From: a virus
Strand: one strand, 5' to 3'
Virus record (IMG/VR): IMGVR_UViG_3300031746_000002
Span: 62,001-126,000 of that record
Length of the DNA: 64,000 nt
Shown here piece after piece: positions 15,943 to 24,584 of the stretch. Positions within the stretch are counted from its first letter, which is position 1. Each line of letters opens with the position of its first letter. Made by a program: the position numbers and the translations under genes. Below the pieces are notes generated by a model, which worked only from the letters and a program-made list of their open reading frames with translations, was not told the origin of the DNA and did not search any database.

Positions 15943-18569
15943 AATGGTTATCTAGAATAACAGCAGTTGCAACTGAAGTTGAAGAGGTAACAAAAGAAGT
16001 ATATAGACGTACGTTTGAAGATATGGCAAAGCGCTACATTGAACTCAATAAAAAAATGGAAGAGTCAGAAGCATTAATAGAACAAGCAATAGAAGAGATC
16101 AATGCAAGACTTGAAATAGCAAAGCTTACTGAAGTTACTGAAAAAGAAGAAAATATACTTAAAGCAATGCTCTATAAATTAGAGGAGCATAAAAAATCTA
16201 TAGATGGTTGGGAATTAAAATTAGCTCAAGCAAAAAAGAAATCACTCAAATCAAAAGACTTCATAGAAGAAATAACCGAAACATTTACTGAAATTAATCC
16301 TGCCTATAAGCAAATGATAGAATTCATTGCTTCAAAACATACAGAATATCCAGAACTAGATGATATTGATACTTATAAAATAACTCTTAAAAAAGAAAAG
16401 AAAGCCGGACTTAAGATAAATGCTGCTTTTGTAGAAAAATTTAAAGCAGCATTGGGTAAGTTCATAAACTGGTTAAAAGATAAATGGGACAGCATAATTG
16501 GAAAGATAGATAAAAAATATGCTGACATTGAAGATGCTATGAAAGAATTAGAAAATGCCCCGATGTTGGTAGTTAAAGAAGCTTCAATAGAAAAAGAAGC
16601 AAAATCAATAACAATTGAAGAATATAAAGCTGGAATAGTTGATGCTGTTGAAAGAGCATTTCCAGGAAAAACTTTTAGTATTGGTGTTTCTAGTATTTTA
16701 ACAGATCAGAATTTTCATACTCCTTTAGAGGCATTAGTTGAAGCTGGAATATGTGCAAAGCCAACAAGCAAATATGATTTTATGGCTATCATTGATGCAG
16801 ACAAAAAAGAAGCAGATGATTTAACGACAGTAATAGCTGATCATGATAATAAAATAGGTTATATAGGAATGGGTGGGGATAAAGTTGTTTTAGAAGAAAC
16901 AGCTTCATTAAAAAAAGAAGCAAGAGATTGGAAATATAAAGTTTACATTCCTGTTAATGCAGATAAATATGAAGACCCAACTGATGAAGGTGCATTAGAA
17001 CTTGCAAAAATAGCAGTCAATGAAATTACAAGAATACTTTCTACTGTTCCTGCTGAAAAAGATGATCTTAAAGATCAGTTAGAAAGTGTTAAGATGGAAT
17101 TTGAAGATGTTGTAGCAGTCGAAGATTTCGATGCAGCTTTAGAAACATTATATGATATGGGAGATAGTGAATCTATTTGGATAGAGACATATGAAAAGAA
17201 AGGTTCATTAAGTAAAGAAGCAGAAGAAAAAACTTTTGAAATTCCAACAGGCAATGCTCAGCTAGTATATAGTATAGATGGCATAGTAGGTGAAGAGTTT
17301 GAAGTTGATAGAGGAGGCACAATGCTTCCTATTGGAAAATATAAAGTTGTTACAAAACCAAAAGTTGATGTAGAACATTCTGGACCCTGGGGAACTTATT
17401 CAACTATCCTTGTTGAAAGAATTGCAGGGAATAGAGTTACATTGAAAAAGAAAGCAGGAGCAGTATGTAAAGAATGCGGCAAAGATATGATGGACCCAAC
17501 AGCAAAATCATGTACTTATCCTAAAATTAAGATTGATGGGGAAATCTATAATAGAGACACAGAATATTTTGATGTAAATGAAAGATGTCATGATTGTAAC
17601 ATAGTAAATAAAAAAGGAAACATACATCATTTTGGCTGCGATATTGAAAGATGTCCAAAATGTAACGGTCAAATTATAAGCTGTGAATGCAAAAAAGAAT
17701 TTCTTATTGGTCCAGATGGACAGGAAAGCAAAGCATCAATGAAAAAAGAAGCAACATCATATACTGATTTCTTAACAAACCGCGGAACTGAAATTAAACA
17801 GGCTATTAAGCAGTTAAATGAAATTCATAAAATATATGATAGTCTTTCTGAAGAAATTCTTGATAAAGCTCATGACAAAGTAGCAGGAATATATGATAAA
17901 AATGTTCCAGATTATATAGAAGATTGGGTTGCTGATGGAGATGCAGACGTTGATAGTATTGCTAGTTTAGCACTTAGTAATCAGGACAATTATGGAACAG
18001 AAAAACAAATGATATTATATGCTATAGAAGATTTTTATAACGTGATTATGAGAGGTAGAAAAGAATCTTCATTGAGAAAGAAAGCAGATAGTTATAATCC
18101 TTATATGTATACCTCTCCAACTGGTCCAGCTACTTCAGATGCTAAAACTAATCATAAGAAATATATGGTTAAATTTAAAGAAGCTGATGGGTCATGGAAA
18201 TTCTCTACAATGGAAGATGATCTTGAAGCAGCTAAGTCACAGGCACAAGAAATATATAATAATGAAAAGAAGAAATCAAAGGTAATTGATACTACTACAA
18301 GCAATGTTATCTTTGTTATAGGTGCTGAAAATAGTGAAACACTTAAACGTTATGCAAGTTTAGATGCTGATATTGATGCAATGGAAAAAAATGAACATAA
18401 AAAACATGTTGAAGGATTTAAAAAAGCAGCATCTTTACAAGCTAACATAGAAAAAGAAGTATATCAATGTGATAATTGTCATATCAGGCTTGGTAGATTT
18501 ATAAAGCAGCTTCCAGACAGTTGCCCACGCTGTGGAAAGCAAGTAAAATTTGACAATGTAATAAGGTAG
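15939..18569 (+). CDS. Large modular virion-type protein with repeated processing-like motifs and two zinc ribbons
   Basis: 876 residues, starting M-K-W-L-S-R-I. A coiled-coil N-terminus (1-180) is followed by unrelated small modules separated by near-identical linkers: A-S-I-E-K-E-A, A-S-L-K-K-E-A, G-S-L-S-K-E-A, V-T-L-K-K-K-A, A-S-M-K-K-E-A and S-S-L-R-K-K-A (near 16584, 16904, 17202, 17438, 17734 and 18067). One module is Cys-rich (C-K-E-C-G ... R-C-P-K-C-N-G-Q-I-I-S-C-E-C). The C-terminus is another ribbon (C-D-N-C ... C-P-R-C). The linkers match putative processing sites in capsid, portal and protease, so this is probably a polyprotein-like internal capsid protein. Confidence 0.8.
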   Translation: MKWLSRITAVATEVEEVTKEVYRRTFEDMAKRYIELNKKMEESEALIEQAIEEINARLEIAKLTEVTEKEENILKAMLYKLEEHKKSIDGWELKLAQAKKKSLKSKDFIEEITETFTEINPAYKQMIEFIASKHTEYPELDDIDTYKITLKKEKKAGLKINAAFVEKFKAALGKFINWLKDKWDSIIGKIDKKYADIEDAMKELENAPMLVVKEASIEKEAKSITIEEYKAGIVDAVERAFPGKTFSIGVSSILTDQNFHTPLEALVEAGICAKPTSKYDFMAIIDADKKEADDLTTVIADHDNKIGYIGMGGDKVVLEETASLKKEARDWKYKVYIPVNADKYEDPTDEGALELAKIAVNEITRILSTVPAEKDDLKDQLESVKMEFEDVVAVEDFDAALETLYDMGDSESIWIETYEKKGSLSKEAEEKTFEIPTGNAQLVYSIDGIVGEEFEVDRGGTMLPIGKYKVVTKPKVDVEHSGPWGTYSTILVERIAGNRVTLKKKAGAVCKECGKDMMDPTAKSCTYPKIKIDGEIYNRDTEYFDVNERCHDCNIVNKKGNIHHFGCDIERCPKCNGQIISCECKKEFLIGPDGQESKASMKKEATSYTDFLTNRGTEIKQAIKQLNEIHKIYDSLSEEILDKAHDKVAGIYDKNVPDYIEDWVADGDADVDSIASLALSNQDNYGTEKQMILYAIEDFYNVIMRGRKESSLRKKADSYNPYMYTSPTGPATSDAKTNHKKYMVKFKEADGSWKFSTMEDDLEAAKSQAQEIYNNEKKKSKVIDTTTSNVIFVIGAENSETLKRYASLDADIDAMEKNEHKKHVEGFKKAASLQANIEKEVYQCDNCHIRLGRFIKQLPDSCPRCGKQVKFDNVIR

Positions 18570-18572
18570 GCT

Positions 18573-21491
18573 ATGCCACGCAAAGCAAATATTAGAGGTG
18601 TTGATTTTATAAAACCAAAGAAAACAAAAGAAAAATCACTCTTCGATTCTTTTGATAGATCAGTAGAAGCAAAGAGCAGCAACTTAGGAATATATTGGGA
18701 AGAAAATCCTGTTGGAATTAGAGAATTTGTAACAAGCTTTGACCATATGGGAATACCCAATGGTTTGAGTGATGAACAGTACGAACCATTAGAATTTTTA
18801 TTTGGAAATGAACCAAAGAAAATTTTTGATAATGGTAACACAACAGGAATTGAAGAGTGGGGCAAAGGATGTATAAGCGGTGATGCTAAAATTAGGGATG
18901 TAGAAACAGGAACAGAATATACTATTGAACAACTATATAAATTAAAAAAAGAAATAACAGTACAATGTATTGATGAAGAAAATAAAATTAGAATATCGCA
19001 AGCATCAGTTCCTTGGATTAAAGGAATAGATGATTTATATGAAGTAAAAACAAAATTGGGAAAATCAATTAAAGTAACTAAAGAACATAGATTTAAAACA
19101 CAAAATGGCTGGAAACAATTAAAAGATCTTAGAGTTGACAGCGTTATATTAGATGACAATGATAAAGTAGAATGTAAGTTATGTGGAGAATATGTAAAAT
19201 CGATTCCAAACCACTTACAATGGAATCATCCAGATATAAAGTTAAATGATTATAAATTATTATTTCCTAAAGCAAAGGTATTATCAGATACATGGAAAAA
19301 ATCATGTGGCAGAGCTGGAAAGAAACATTGGGCATTTGGAAAAAAACATCTTAATTCTGGTATAGGATTTGTTAAATATAATAAATCGAGAACTGGTAAA
19401 ACATTTAATGAATATTTTGGTAAAGAAAAAAGTAAGCAAATAAAAGAAAAAATAAAAAATACAGTAAATAAAAATAATAGTCTTTTAACATTAGCTGAGT
19501 CTAAAAAAAAATATGGACGATCTGGTAAAAAACATCATAATTGGAAAGGCGGCATTAGTTATACTTATAAAATCGGTGATACTTATTTAGGAACATTTGG
19601 AAAAAAGCTTCATGAATATATTAGGAAAAGAGATAAAAATCATTGTAAGTTTTGTAAGAAACCAGTTAAAAATAAATTCAAAGGTGATATACATCATATA
19701 AATTATAACAAACTAGATGGTAGATTAGAAAATTTAATATTACTTTGTAAAAGCTGTCATTGTAAAACGCAATATGGTTTACGAAAAGTATGGATCGAAA
19801 AATGTTTAAATAAGATAATTAAACCCAAATGGGACACTATAACATCTATTACATTTTGGAAACATGATAAATATTATGATTTGGAAGTTGAAAAATATCA
19901 TAATTATTTAGCAAATGGTTTATATAACCATAATTCAGGGAAAGATTTAATAGCAGCAATTGGCTTATGTTATATCACACATGTTTTGCTTTGTTGTTCA
20001 GACCCACAGAAGTTGTTAGGAATAGGCGATATATCTGGGGAACCAATTGACTTTGTAAATGTAGCAACAAATGCAGACCAAGCATCAACAGTATTCTTTA
20101 CAAAGTTTACTGAAAGAGTAAAGCGTTGGAAATGGTTAAAGGATAAATATAATTTTAAAGTATCAGGACGAAGTTTAAATGCATTGACTACTAATAAGAA
20201 TAAGGAAATAAATTTATTCAATGATGATGTAGTAATAACATCAAACGGTATTTTATTTCCAAAGATGATAAGAGCATTCAGTGGTAACTCAGAGCAAGAA
20301 GCCCAGGAAGGTAAGAACTATTTAGTATTCATATTAGATGAAGCCAGCGGCTTTGCAGAGACAAAGACATTAAGTGCAGAGAAGATATATAAATCATTAA
20401 AGAGTTCAGCAAGAACAAGGTTTGGTGATAAGTGGAAATGCTTCATACTTTCATTTCCAAGATATAAAGATGATTTCATAGAAGTAATGCACAAAAAAGC
20501 AAAGAAACATTTGCATTGGCACACAGCAAAATTAGCAACATGGCAAGTAAAACCACCACATTGTTTCAGCGGCAAATGGTTTGAATATGAAGGACATAGA
20601 ATTCCATTAGAATACAAAGAAGATTTTGATGATGATCCAAGAGATGCAAAAGCAAAGTTCTTATGTATTCCGCCAGATGCAATTAATCCATTTATAGAAG
20701 AACAGGAAAAGATAGAGCTTTGTATAAATAAACAACGAAAGCAAATGTTCACATGTTATGATTCTCAGAAAGATAATTACGTACAGAAGAAACTAACGTT
20801 AGCACCTTGGATTAGAGTATTGCCAGCACATACTTATACATTGACTATAGACTTAGGAGTTAGTCAATGTAGTTGCGCATTATCATTGCATCATAAAGAA
20901 ATAAAAGGAAATATAGATATAATAGTACAAGACCTTGTAACAAGATGGGAGCCTATACCAAAGAAAGGATTGAGAGTAGATTTCTTTAATGTAGGTTCAA
21001 CCATTTCAATGCTTGTAAAAACATTGGGAGTAAAACAAGTAAGAGTATTCTTTGACCAATGGCAGAGTGAATTACTAATAAACATTTTAAAGAAGATAGG
21101 TATCAATGCTTTAATATATTATTTGGGTTATGAAAACTATCAAGACTTAAGAGAAAGAATTTATACAGGCAGAATAGACCTGCTTGATTATGCACCACAA
21201 ACAAAAGAGTTAAAAGAGATTTCATTAATTAAAGGTAATAAAGTAGACAGACCAGAAAATGGAACAAAGGATATTTGCGATACAGTAGCTGGTGCAATTT
21301 ATGTTCTAACAAAATATGATGAAGAGCATAGAGATAATAGGAAAGATAAAAGAGCACTGCTAGCAAAATTAAATGACGGTGAATTTATTGGATCTAATAT
21401 TTCTGAAATTGATGGTGAAGGAAATTATATTAAGCAAGAAGAAAATGCATTTGAAGGCGCAATCAGCGTATGGGATATTGCTGGTAAATAA
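18573..21491 (+). CDS. terL: Terminase large subunit interrupted by an intein
   Basis: 972 codons. The intein (residues 100-454) splits the ATPase P-loop; removing it joins E-E-W-G-K-G to S-G-K-D-L, restoring G-K-G-S-G-K-D. Walker B is Y-L-V-F-I-L-D-E-A-S (about 586-595). The nuclease domain has acidic residues in L-T-I-D-L-G-V, V-F-F-D-Q-W and K-D-I-C-D-T-V-A. The mature protein (617 residues) packages DNA into proheads through the portal encoded at 24585. It lacks the linker motif found in virion proteins, as expected for a non-virion motor. Confidence 0.93.
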   Translation: MPRKANIRGVDFIKPKKTKEKSLFDSFDRSVEAKSSNLGIYWEENPVGIREFVTSFDHMGIPNGLSDEQYEPLEFLFGNEPKKIFDNGNTTGIEEWGKGCISGDAKIRDVETGTEYTIEQLYKLKKEITVQCIDEENKIRISQASVPWIKGIDDLYEVKTKLGKSIKVTKEHRFKTQNGWKQLKDLRVDSVILDDNDKVECKLCGEYVKSIPNHLQWNHPDIKLNDYKLLFPKAKVLSDTWKKSCGRAGKKHWAFGKKHLNSGIGFVKYNKSRTGKTFNEYFGKEKSKQIKEKIKNTVNKNNSLLTLAESKKKYGRSGKKHHNWKGGISYTYKIGDTYLGTFGKKLHEYIRKRDKNHCKFCKKPVKNKFKGDIHHINYNKLDGRLENLILLCKSCHCKTQYGLRKVWIEKCLNKIIKPKWDTITSITFWKHDKYYDLEVEKYHNYLANGLYNHNSGKDLIAAIGLCYITHVLLCCSDPQKLLGIGDISGEPIDFVNVATNADQASTVFFTKFTERVKRWKWLKDKYNFKVSGRSLNALTTNKNKEINLFNDDVVITSNGILFPKMIRAFSGNSEQEAQEGKNYLVFILDEASGFAETKTLSAEKIYKSLKSSARTRFGDKWKCFILSFPRYKDDFIEVMHKKAKKHLHWHTAKLATWQVKPPHCFSGKWFEYEGHRIPLEYKEDFDDDPRDAKAKFLCIPPDAINPFIEEQEKIELCINKQRKQMFTCYDSQKDNYVQKKLTLAPWIRVLPAHTYTLTIDLGVSQCSCALSLHHKEIKGNIDIIVQDLVTRWEPIPKKGLRVDFFNVGSTISMLVKTLGVKQVRVFFDQWQSELLINILKKIGINALIYYLGYENYQDLRERIYTGRIDLLDYAPQTKELKEISLIKGNKVDRPENGTKDICDTVAGAIYVLTKYDEEHRDNRKDKRALLAKLNDGEFIGSNISEIDGEGNYIKQEENAFEGAISVWDIAGK
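18870..19934 (+). mobile_element. Intein with HNH homing endonuclease in the terL P-loop
   Basis: 355 residues. It begins with Cys (C-I-S-G-D-A-K-I, block A) and has block B T-K-E-H-R-F. It ends D-L-E-V-E-K-Y-H-N-Y-L-A-N-G then Y-N-H-N, followed by Ser (+1). The insert contains C-x2-C ... N-H-L-x3-H (a MucR/Ros-like finger), NUMOD3-like G-R-A/S-G-K-K-H, and an HNH nuclease (C-K-F-C ... I-H-H-I-N-Y-N ... L-E-N-L-I-L-L-C-K-S-C-H). All splicing residues appear intact, so excision should yield active terminase. Confidence 0.93.
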
Positions 21492-21502
21492 AGGAGGAAA
21501 TA

Positions 21503-23161
21503 ATGTTAACAAAGCAAGCAATAATAAATGACCTTAAAAAGATTTTGGCTTATTCAACCCAGAAACTTAGTGCTATGTCATTAGATGATATAGAAGAAGA
21601 ATTTGGAAATTTGTATGATACTATAAAATGGTCAAAAAAGAATGTAACTGCTGAACAGCTGAAAACAATAATACTTGATATAAACAAAAGATTCAATGTT
21701 GAAGATATAGAACAAAAACTAGAAGATATATTTGATAAAATTGATAGTGTTATTAGCAGAGCTGCTTCATTAGAAAAGAAAGCAGCTATTGATAACTTGA
21801 TGGAATTGATGGATCGAGACTTTGAAATCACTGATGCAGACATGGTTGAATTAAAAGAAGATGAAATTGAATTCGTATTAAAGCACCCAGCAAAATTTGA
21901 TATGAAAGCAAATGAAATTAAAAGTCTAGAAGATAAGTTAAAGCGGCTTAGGGCATCATTGAAAAAAGAAGCAATACTCAGTGTTGGTACTGAAGTAGAA
22001 ACTCTTGATGGTTCTGGAGTAATAACTAAAGTTAAAGATATGGGATTGAACGATTCTTATTATACTGTAAAATTAGAAAATGGGGAAGAGCATGATTATT
22101 ATCCTGATGCTAAAGAAGTATGGCTTAAAGCTACATTAGAAAAAGAAGCAGGATTAGGAAAGCATATTGCAGAAACATTAGAAGCAGCTGGAATTAATGT
22201 AGCTTTTGAAATGAGTGAGGATGGAATTATAGTTGAAGATGAAAAGGATGCAAAGAAAGTAATGAAAGTTCTTGATGACTCTGGTAGCTTTGGACCCACA
22301 GCATATAATAATGAAACTAAAGAAATTATGATAGGAGAGTATAAAGAAAAGAAATCTTTATTAAAAAAAGAAGCTTCAAAATATACACGTTGGGCATCAA
22401 CTGATAGCCAAGAAGAAGCCATTGAAACTATAGAAGAAACACTTAATCTATTAGGTATTAAACTTGGCGGAGGAACTGCTATAGGTAAATCACCACAAAC
22501 TGTGATTTTAGATATTAAATATCAAGACGGTGCAATAAGTGTTAATGCTGAAGGTGAAGTTAAATTATTCGGTGATGATGTTACTGGCATAATTAATGAA
22601 AAAGATGGCATAGCAGATAAATTAAAAGAAAATGGTATTGAAGTTAAAGAATCAACTGAAGCTAATCCAAACTATGAAATCAAAACAGGTTCTGCTAATG
22701 AGCTTAAAGAAATAGAAGCAAGCATCAGGAAGAACCACCCAAACATTACAGACCTTGAAGTAGGAAGGCAGATGAGGGATATTATAACAGTAGCAAAAGG
22801 GAAAGCTACAGATAAGAAAGTTATTGCAAGATTAACAACAGCAGAAATCAGTAACATGTTTCCAGAATTTGATAAGACAGGAGGGGTATGGCAAGTGGAA
22901 GAAAAAAATGGTAAGAAGACAATCATACGACCTGACATTAAAGCTATTGAAGAAGCAGTAGAAAACAAAGGGCATATCAGAAAGGTTAATGATATAGTCC
23001 TTTATGATGATGGAAGTCCAGATAGCAAAATGTTTGAAGTCCAGATAAAAGAAATCCTTGATGGCGGCAAATACAAGGTTATAGCAATGCAAACAGGTAA
23101 AGAATTCACAGCAGTGGAATCACAGCTCCTAGATGAGTCAAAAATTGAAGAGCTAATGTAA
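21503..23161 (+). CDS. Modular virion-type protein with repeated processing-like motifs
   Basis: 552 residues. A coiled-coil N-terminus is followed by modules separated by A-S-L-E-K-K-A (21764), A-S-L-K-K-E-A (21953), A-T-L-E-K-E-A (22130) and S-L-L-K-K-E-A (22354). The module after 21973 looks like an SH3/KOW barrel (V-G-T-E-V-E-T-L-D-G-S-G-V-I). No enzymatic motif. It lies between terminase and portal and shares the linker with capsid and portal, so an internal or head protein is inferred. Confidence 0.8.
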   Translation: MLTKQAIINDLKKILAYSTQKLSAMSLDDIEEEFGNLYDTIKWSKKNVTAEQLKTIILDINKRFNVEDIEQKLEDIFDKIDSVISRAASLEKKAAIDNLMELMDRDFEITDADMVELKEDEIEFVLKHPAKFDMKANEIKSLEDKLKRLRASLKKEAILSVGTEVETLDGSGVITKVKDMGLNDSYYTVKLENGEEHDYYPDAKEVWLKATLEKEAGLGKHIAETLEAAGINVAFEMSEDGIIVEDEKDAKKVMKVLDDSGSFGPTAYNNETKEIMIGEYKEKKSLLKKEASKYTRWASTDSQEEAIETIEETLNLLGIKLGGGTAIGKSPQTVILDIKYQDGAISVNAEGEVKLFGDDVTGIINEKDGIADKLKENGIEVKESTEANPNYEIKTGSANELKEIEASIRKNHPNITDLEVGRQMRDIITVAKGKATDKKVIARLTTAEISNMFPEFDKTGGVWQVEEKNGKKTIIRPDIKAIEEAVENKGHIRKVNDIVLYDDGSPDSKMFEVQIKEILDGGKYKVIAMQTGKEFTAVESQLLDESKIEELM

Positions 23162-23166
23162 GTCAT

Positions 23167-23325
23167 ATGAAAATACCTGAATGGGTATTAAAATTGAGCA
23201 GAAGACTCCAGGAACGATATGGCGATGATGTAGGGAAGGTATTATTTATTGCTATAGGATTAATTGTAATAATAGCATTATTCGTATACATGCAATTCAC
23301 AGTTTACAGCATACTATCTAAATGA
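23167..23325 (+). CDS. Small single-pass membrane protein
   Basis: 52 residues: a charged amphipathic N-terminus (K-L-S-R-R-L-Q-E-R-Y) and one transmembrane helix (V-L-F-I-A-I-G-L-I-V-I-I-A-L-F-V). It sits between two virion genes. The RBS is poor. Function unknown. Confidence 0.6.
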   Translation: MKIPEWVLKLSRRLQERYGDDVGKVLFIAIGLIVIIALFVYMQFTVYSILSK

Positions 23326-23337
23326 GGAGGAAACAGT

Positions 23338-24558
23338 ATGGAATTCATTAAAAGCAACACAGACCTTGTTGATAACCAAAGATCTGAGGAAACAGAAAAT
23401 GGAGACCCAGTATTAAATGCACTTAAAAAGAAAGCAGGCAGCACAGGTGATTACAATGTAACAAGATGGTTGTCTGATAGAAGCTTTGCAGGAACAAACA
23501 CAAAGCAAGAAATCATTGAGCTCGACAGACAGCTTATAAAAATGATAAACGAAAAAATGTTCGGTTATAAATATATAGAAGAATATCTGTCAACAGTAGG
23601 CTACCAGAAAGCATTGATACGTGCAAGGTTTAAAGTTTTAACAGGTGCAGATTATGAGGACTTTATGCCTTATGCAAAGTTCTTAAAGACTCCTCCAACA
23701 ATTCCTGGAATTAACTACGGCTGGGGAGTAAGTAAAGATTCTAAGTACGAACATTATTTCATTCAGCCATATTATCTGGGATATTCTATCTGGGGGCAAA
23801 AGGGTTATCTTGATAGGAAAGAAGTCAATGCATTTCTTACACTGGAACTTGCACAGAAAGCAATGGAGAAACTAGTAAAAGAATTTATCTATTATGATGT
23901 AATTGTAGATGTACCAGCAACACAGAAACCAGTATTACTTACAGAGCCAGTTGGTACATATGAAAGAGGGCAGAGAAAACAAGAACAGCAAGACATTGCA
24001 ATGAAGAAAGCAATGTTAGAAATTCAAGCCGATAGTGATGCAGATGAAGAGCCTTCACCCGAAGAAACAGCGAAAAAGGAGGAAACGATGGAAGAGGCTG
24101 ATAAGAGGAAACAAATTCCATTTGACTCAATTCGAAAAGAACTTACTCCTCATGATATGTTTGAAAATGAGAAACAAGAAGTTTCTGGAGATATAGTTCC
24201 AAAGACAATAAAGAAAGTTGTTGATTACATAAAAGCAAAAGATGAAGCTATCACTGCTTATGTAGTTACAATAGATAGTTTCAAATATAAGCAAGAGGAA
24301 CTTGAGTCTATCATAAAGAATGTTACTCCTGCTATAGAAGAGGAAAAGGTTGAAGAGTATTTCACATCAAACGCAGTAATTACAGTAGTGATTAATATAC
24401 AGAATAAGAAAGCATCAACAGGCAACATGAAACAAGGCTACATGGTTTTCACAGTTTTTAATGGTGATGTAGTTAGTGATGATACATTCAAAGGTGAAGA
24501 CGATAAGATATATGGTCTTACTGAAGCTGGACTAGATCAGTACTTCAGTATAAGATAA
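23338..24558 (+). CDS. Virion-associated protein upstream of portal, with motif site and internal start
   Basis: 406 residues. A putative processing site N-A-L-K-K-K-A-G is at residues 27-34 (23416-23439), in the same place as in the portal. A folded domain (40-200) rich in aromatic residues (G-I-N-Y-G-W-G-V ... Y-L-G-Y-S-I-W-G-Q-K-G-Y) is followed by an acidic linker. In-frame ATG 24088 behind AAAAAGGAGG could produce the last 156 residues separately. Likely a head or neck component. Confidence 0.75.
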   Translation: MEFIKSNTDLVDNQRSEETENGDPVLNALKKKAGSTGDYNVTRWLSDRSFAGTNTKQEIIELDRQLIKMINEKMFGYKYIEEYLSTVGYQKALIRARFKVLTGADYEDFMPYAKFLKTPPTIPGINYGWGVSKDSKYEHYFIQPYYLGYSIWGQKGYLDRKEVNAFLTLELAQKAMEKLVKEFIYYDVIVDVPATQKPVLLTEPVGTYERGQRKQEQQDIAMKKAMLEIQADSDADEEPSPEETAKKEETMEEADKRKQIPFDSIRKELTPHDMFENEKQEVSGDIVPKTIKKVVDYIKAKDEAITAYVVTIDSFKYKQEELESIIKNVTPAIEEEKVEEYFTSNAVITVVINIQNKKASTGNMKQGYMVFTVFNGDVVSDDTFKGEDDKIYGLTEAGLDQYFSIR

Positions 24559-24584
24559 ATTGGAACAACGATAAGGAGATTACA

